This document shows positions 21,901 through 25,301 of a stretch of DNA of 25,301 nt, piece by piece. The notes below the pieces were generated by a model. The model was given only the letters and a program-made list of their open reading frames with translations. It was not told the origin of the DNA and searched no databases. The stretch is from an uncultured bacterium (GTDB lineage Bacteria; Actinomycetota; Coriobacteriia; Coriobacteriales; Eggerthellaceae). The position numbers and the translations under genes are program-made. The first letter of the stretch is position 1. Each line of letters begins with the position of its first letter. The stretch is taken from contig CAJMLT010000022.1 in NCBI GenBank assembly GCA_905214325.1, positions 1 through 25,301 of the forward strand, written 5' to 3'.

Positions 21901-24900
21901 GCGTACAGGCTCTACGGATGAAACATATACCGTGCCCGTTGACCCCTTGCGTGCAGGATACACCTTCGCAGGCTGGTGGACGGGTGCCGGCGGCACGGGT
22001 ACGAAGGTGACGACGAACGTCTACACCGACAAAAGCAACGTGACCTACTATGCCAAGTGGACCGCCAACGAAATCACCCTTCTGCTCGATGCGGGCGAGG
22101 GTGCCACGCCTCGAACACAGGAGAAGAAAGGTACCGTGACCGCTGCGGTTTCCTACACCGCGCCAACGCGCCCGGGCTATACCTTCAAGGGATGGAAGAC
22201 CGCCTCTTCGGATGCCTCCGCTACGCTTTCGCCTACGTTCCCTGCAGAGAACGGCACCTATCAAGCGCTTTGGGTACCCAACGATATACAGGTGACGTTT
22301 GAATCCAACAAGGGCACGCTTGTGGGTAGTGCCACGTACAAAGGCATCTCGAAAGGTACCTATACGGCTCCGAGTGCAACCCGCGTCGGCTACGACTTCG
22401 CGGGTTGGTTCACCTTGCCCGTCGGTGGCACGAAGGTGGTTTCACCCACGTTGGGAACCTTCCCTGACGAATCGGTTACCTACTACGCTCAGTGGACACC
22501 CAAGCGTATCACCGTAACGCTTTCGGGTAACGGCGGCACGCCTGAGTCGCAAGAGAAAACGGGCGACTACGACACCGCCGTGACCGACTACACCATGCCC
22601 ACCAAGGCCGGAAGTGCCTTCATGGGGTGGAAGGTGGAAGGTGCCGCCGACGATACCGCCGACATGTTCCTGACCTACCCCGAGGCGAACACCACATACG
22701 TGGCGGTTTGGGAAGCCGGAAAGGCCGTTCTCGCTTTCGATCCTCAGGGTGGTTCGTTTACCGACGCTGCCGAGAAGGGTGTGCGCGAGGGCAATGCGGG
22801 CGACACCATCACCACGCCTTCTAATCCCAATCGCGAGGGCTATACCTTCAAGGGCTGGTTCGATGCACCTTCGGGCGGCACCCAGCAAACCGGCGACGTG
22901 CTTACCAAATTACCTACCGATACCGCCAACAAGACCCTCTATGCTCAGTGGCAGGTCAAACAGACCAGAGTTTCCCTGATGAAGAATGACGGCACCACCG
23001 GTATTCATGCAACCTATACCGGCGACTACGGTTCCCAGCTGGATTACAAGGCACCCGTGCGTGAAGGCTACGGCTTTATAGGTTGGTCTACGGATCCGAA
23101 AGCCACCGTCGGCACGTTTGCCCTGTCGTATCCCGTTGCGAATGCAAACGGCACGGCTTCTTTGTTCTATGCCGTGTGGGACCCCACACAACAGACCGTG
23201 ACGTATGACCCTGCGGGTGGTACCTTCGCCGGAGGCGAAACCGGCATCCGCACCGGTAAGGTGGGAAGTGCGGCATCTGCCCCCGCCGCGAATCCCACGC
23301 GTTCGGGATACACGTTCGAGAAGTGGGTGACCACCGTCGACGGTGACGTGGAAGCCCCTGTTCTCACAACCATTCCAACGGATGCCGTTACCTACTACGC
23401 CAAATGGGCTCTTGCCGAAACCACCGTTACGTTCCATGGCAACGGCGGTACCATTGCGGGTGCCGAAAAACAGCAGAAGACGGGCACCTACAACGACCCG
23501 ATCGACTACACGCTTCCCGTGCGTGAAGGTTACACGTTCCTCGGCTGGAACACGAGCGGCAGTGCGGCGGATCCCTACGATATCGCGTTGGACTATCCTA
23601 CGATCAACACCGAATACAAGGCGGTATGGCGGGCCGATGAAGTTACGTTGACCTACGATACCGTGGGCGGCGCCATCGTCGAGGGCGGTACTACCACCGC
23701 CGATGCCGAGAAGTCCTACGCGGGTACCGTCGATACCCGATTCACCCATGCGGTTCCCGTCGCATACAAGAAGGGCTACAAATTCCTCGGTTGGTTCGAT
23801 GCGCCTTACGGTGGCAATGCTGCACCCACCACCATATACCCCAAGGCCTCTGCTACGTACTATGCTCATTACGAGTTGGCAGATGTTGCGCTTACGCTCA
23901 ATCTGACGGGCGGCACGGTGAGCGGCAGCACCGCTGACGTGAAAGTGCAGGGCAAGTACGGCAATCCCGTTGAATACAAGACACCTGCCAAAGAGGGCTA
24001 CATCTTCGTAGGTTGGAAGAAGGCCGGCAGCGATGCCGATTCCACGGCAACTCCGTTTATCACCTACCCGAGCGAAGATGCCACCTACTATGCGGTTTGG
24101 GTGGATGCGGACAACGTGACCGTTTCCTATAACCTCATGGGTGGCGCGTATGCCGACCCGGTGCCGCAAACAACGTTTGTCGCCAAGTCGGGTACTACCT
24201 TTGTGGTTCCCGCAGCACCGGTGCGCGAAGGCTACGATTTCGTCGGCTGGGCGCTTTCGCCCACGGCTACCGCAGCGGATCAGCAACCCGCCTCGAATGC
24301 CACCATGCCGACGGACAACAAGACCACGAGCTATTACGCCCTGTGGTCGGTTCGGGAGATGACGGTCAAGCTCGACCCCAACGGTGGCACCATGGAAGGT
24401 AGCACCAACATTGCGACGAAGACGGGCGACTTCGGATCCGTGGTGAACTACGTCGTTCCCGAGCGCGCCGGCTATGCGTTCCTCGGCTGGAACACAACGG
24501 GTCTCGCCACCGATGCCGCCGTCTATACGTTGGAGTACGAAACCGCTACCAACGACAAGACCTATAAGGCGGTTTGGAAAGAAAACTCCAAGTCCGTCGC
24601 CTTCGTAACCCAAGGTGCCACGGGTGATCCGACGGGCACCATCACGCCCGATACGGTATATGAAGGCAAGGTGGGCGAGACCTTTATCGTTCCCGCCGAC
24701 CCGGTGCGCAAGGGCTACACCTTCGATGGTTGGTTCACCAAAGACGCTACGAAGTTGAATGTTGCTGCGGGTACCAAGCTCACCTTCGCAGATGAAACTC
24801 CTGTTGTCTATTACGCCCGATGGAGTGAAGCCAAGACAACCGTTGTTTTGAAGAAGAACGATAAAACCACCGCTGTGGTTGCCACGCTCGATGGTTTTCA

Positions 24901-25301
24901 GGGTGATGCGATCAGCTACGACGCCATGCAGCGTGATGGCTACACGTTCGTCGGTTGGTCGACCGACGCCGATGCTACCACCGGAGAGATGACGCCGGTA
25001 TTCCCCGAGCGCCCGGCCGGCGGATCTTCCGTGACCATCTATGCCATTTGGACGGCGGATATCACGAAGTTGGTCTATGAGACCAACGGTGGTACATGGG
25101 ATGGCACTGCTGCGGTAGGCGAAACCGGTTTGCGCGAAAATGCAACCGATACGGCTATCGCTGTTCCTGCAGCAGATCCGGTGCGCGAAGGCTATACCTT
25201 TGTTGGTTGGTATGACTCCCTTACTGGCGGCACTAAGATAGAAAGTGCTAACTTACCCACCACCCAGCCCGAGGCCAACACCACCTACTACGCCCACTGG
25301 G
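18893..25301 (+). CDS. Giant BspA/InlB-type repeat surface protein, partial, probably phase-variable
   Basis: One frame is open from here to the right edge: 2,136 codons with no stop found. It runs from a signal peptide (KALNIALTIILVIGLMPVLP, then SAQAQAA, 18968 on) to a short N-terminal domain. Eight 26-residue BspA/DUF285 repeats (about residues 152-360) follow, then about 22 InlB-B/Listeria-Bacteroides repeats (from about 396) with the GYTFxGW signature. Such proteins are exported adhesins or host-interaction proteins. The anchor must lie beyond the window. In this sequence the only in-frame starts are an ATG at 18893, with GTG codons at 18890 and 18845. None has a well-spaced ribosome binding site; the good one serves the ATG at 18850, out of frame by one base across the G run. 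I therefore think the gene is OFF as sequenced, or the run is miscounted. Confidence 0.88.
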   Translation, partial: MKCAGGGGSLRPSPAASETLVRIPRKALNIALTIILVIGLMPVLPSAQAQAAEAATPVEAALTADLGADWFTNTVVTDKASVSSIEFTTVAPDSYSTSWDASASDAGTIKAYAVPNRSDSTLYDIKLVGPSTIFAPADATSLFADFTVCTSIDFKGMLNTSNVTNMNSLFYRCLALESLDLSSFDTSNVTSMRYLLYFCQTLSSLDISSFDTSKVTDMYTMFYGCLVLPEPDLTVLDTSNVTNMEYMFRYCKAFKSLDLSLFNTSKVKNMGGMFDSCSGLTSLDLSSFDTSNVTKMDYMFTGCTQLKSLDLSSFDTSNVTLMMGMFQNDYYLAALDLSSFDTSKVSDTGTNSMFKSCGANLSASTTVCCRTDEDKTKLSASSDCSVPEENFIGPSGVVFNVNTPAGEGVPTAPVPSSLSGVQAGTAITQPETADMKIPGWTFGGWYKDAACTSGQEWDFATDTMPDVALMLHAKWTQNEYTVHYDMNDDDSASKATPASIDDATGLHWKDNSTVPAAAPTRAGYKFNGWMVEGDSTTTRYSAGSKVLYSALVGRVSGDDKTAEITLKAVWTLRTDVKITLNANGSTAAPATIEGQPTKSYENQTSFELRNYPAPTRAGYEFQGWSEKKSSAEAIYDPSTGIDYSPRMSIDVPGLSEDVKEVTYYAIWKALDINVEYNLMGGKLPATADLQFHGNPGDAYTTPATPTRVGYTFQGWFTSPNKNTDDYKATGLGTIPTMDVVYYAQWKANEVEVVLVADKATPALQSKQGTYADVLAYELPVKDGYTFVGWKKRGESDDTAKFFLSYPEESTTYEAVFELNNVVVAYDPNGGKWKDTDLKPGTTEKEDGIRKGDYLDSYASVVVPTREGYVFKGWYTSLDHSTSAPTALTIPKQSVTYYAYWEKRTDIEITLLAPDAEDASLKQQVLENGTFEEAVLYTTPLRDGYAFVGWKLPGTADSTAEMSLTYPAENATYEAVWKEGASAVLYNAEGGTWKKTATPTESGVRTGSTDETYTVPVDPLRAGYTFAGWWTGAGGTGTKVTTNVYTDKSNVTYYAKWTANEITLLLDAGEGATPRTQEKKGTVTAAVSYTAPTRPGYTFKGWKTASSDASATLSPTFPAENGTYQALWVPNDIQVTFESNKGTLVGSATYKGISKGTYTAPSATRVGYDFAGWFTLPVGGTKVVSPTLGTFPDESVTYYAQWTPKRITVTLSGNGGTPESQEKTGDYDTAVTDYTMPTKAGSAFMGWKVEGAADDTADMFLTYPEANTTYVAVWEAGKAVLAFDPQGGSFTDAAEKGVREGNAGDTITTPSNPNREGYTFKGWFDAPSGGTQQTGDVLTKLPTDTANKTLYAQWQVKQTRVSLMKNDGTTGIHATYTGDYGSQLDYKAPVREGYGFIGWSTDPKATVGTFALSYPVANANGTASLFYAVWDPTQQTVTYDPAGGTFAGGETGIRTGKVGSAASAPAANPTRSGYTFEKWVTTVDGDVEAPVLTTIPTDAVTYYAKWALAETTVTFHGNGGTIAGAEKQQKTGTYNDPIDYTLPVREGYTFLGWNTSGSAADPYDIALDYPTINTEYKAVWRADEVTLTYDTVGGAIVEGGTTTADAEKSYAGTVDTRFTHAVPVAYKKGYKFLGWFDAPYGGNAAPTTIYPKASATYYAHYELADVALTLNLTGGTVSGSTADVKVQGKYGNPVEYKTPAKEGYIFVGWKKAGSDADSTATPFITYPSEDATYYAVWVDADNVTVSYNLMGGAYADPVPQTTFVAKSGTTFVVPAAPVREGYDFVGWALSPTATAADQQPASNATMPTDNKTTSYYALWSVREMTVKLDPNGGTMEGSTNIATKTGDFGSVVNYVVPERAGYAFLGWNTTGLATDAAVYTLEYETATNDKTYKAVWKENSKSVAFVTQGATGDPTGTITPDTVYEGKVGETFIVPADPVRKGYTFDGWFTKDATKLNVAAGTKLTFADETPVVYYARWSEAKTTVVLKKNDKTTAVVATLDGFQGDAISYDAMQRDGYTFVGWSTDADATTGEMTPVFPERPAGGSSVTIYAIWTADITKLVYETNGGTWDGTAAVGETGLRENATDTAIAVPAADPVREGYTFVGWYDSLTGGTKIESANLPTTQPEANTTYYAHW
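18904..18915 (+). repeat. Homopolymer run of 12 G
   Basis: Twelve consecutive G residues lie between the best start codon (18850) and the signal peptide of the large surface protein. Such runs slip during replication and are classic switches for surface antigens. A length of 11 or 14 G would join the frames; 12 does not. Confidence 0.95.
19346..19972 (+). repeat. Eight BspA/DUF285 repeats of 78 bp
   Basis: Unit starts fall at 19427, 19505, 19583, 19661, 19739, 19817 and 19895, an exact 78-bp period, after a first unit at 19346 that is one codon longer. The protein consensus is LDLSSFDTSNVTxMxxMFxxC, then xxLxS. Units 1-6 and 8 keep the Cys. Several units are very alike at DNA level (for example the stretch coding SFDTSNVT), which would permit recombination between units. 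Confidence 0.93.
20078..25301 (+). repeat. About 22 InlB-B / Listeria-Bacteroides repeats
   Basis: The aromatic G-Y-x-F-x-G-W motif recurs at about 20212, 20459, 20747, 21017, 21239, 21491, 21720, 21957, 22178, 22388, 22613, 22838, 23066, 23308, 23528, 23777, 23997, 24230, 24470, 24713, 24940 and 25190. Units are 70-90 residues. Many end in YYAxW or YxAVW. DNA identity between units is modest, so the array is old and diverged. It continues past the right edge. Confidence 0.9.

Noticed and set aside
22910..24613. 567-codon open frame on the minus strand inside the surface-protein repeats
   Set aside because: The repeat frame on the plus strand holds its reading frame at every point checked. 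The minus frame is a by-product of the repeated, Thr/Gly-rich coding sequence.
20000..25301. Possible frameshift within the surface-protein gene
   Set aside because: The GY-x-F-x-GW motif was checked at 20222, 20462, 21017, 21242, 22841, 23522, 24242 and 25181; all lie in the same frame as the signal peptide.

Overview
The window looks like chromosomal DNA of an anaerobic, fairly GC-rich actinobacterium, most likely class Coriobacteriia (Eggerthellaceae or a relative). This is inferred from three things. First, a dnaK-grpE-dnaJ-hspR-clpB block carries the actinobacterial repressor HspR. Second, there are anaerobe genes: NikR, HypE and a 2[4Fe-4S] ferredoxin. Third, a giant BspA/InlB-type surface protein is present. 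I could not run any database search.

Layout. 1-3311 is mostly minus strand: a 5' half of tRNA-Gly(CCC), a membrane GGDEF protein with a product-inhibition site, galE with a strong terminator, and a 157-residue protein of unknown function. 3506-5683 is plus strand: a small helical protein, nikR, hypE and a small ferredoxin, ending in a terminator. 5927-7231 is a membrane HD-GYP protein. 7301-14361 is the heat-shock block, with a near-consensus promoter and a possible HspR (HAIR-like) operator before dnaK and a terminator after clpB. 14387-18445 holds a possibly leaderless 46-residue membrane protein, trkH, a secreted or anchored protein, rsgA and a QueT-family transporter with a structured leader. 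18446-18849 has no intact gene. It holds what look like remnants of an AbiE toxin-antitoxin pair and a tandem-repeat motif that is also found upstream of the HD-GYP gene.

From about 18850 to the right edge, and beyond it, runs one very large surface-protein gene of more than 2,130 codons. It has eight BspA/DUF285 repeats of 26 residues, then about 22 InlB-B/Listeria-Bacteroides repeats that alternate between two subtypes. A run of 12 G residues lies between the only start codon with a good ribosome binding site and the signal peptide. With 12 G the two are out of frame; with 11 or 14 G they would be joined. This is the layout of a phase-variable surface antigen, shown here in an apparent OFF state, and it is the most interesting signal in the window.

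How the parts may work together. The GGDEF and HD-GYP proteins would make and break cyclic di-GMP. The motif shared by the HD-GYP gene and the surface protein hints at common control of signalling and adhesion. The NikR-HypE-ferredoxin group points to nickel-dependent hydrogenase maturation. The heat-shock block is a self-regulated chaperone and disaggregase unit.
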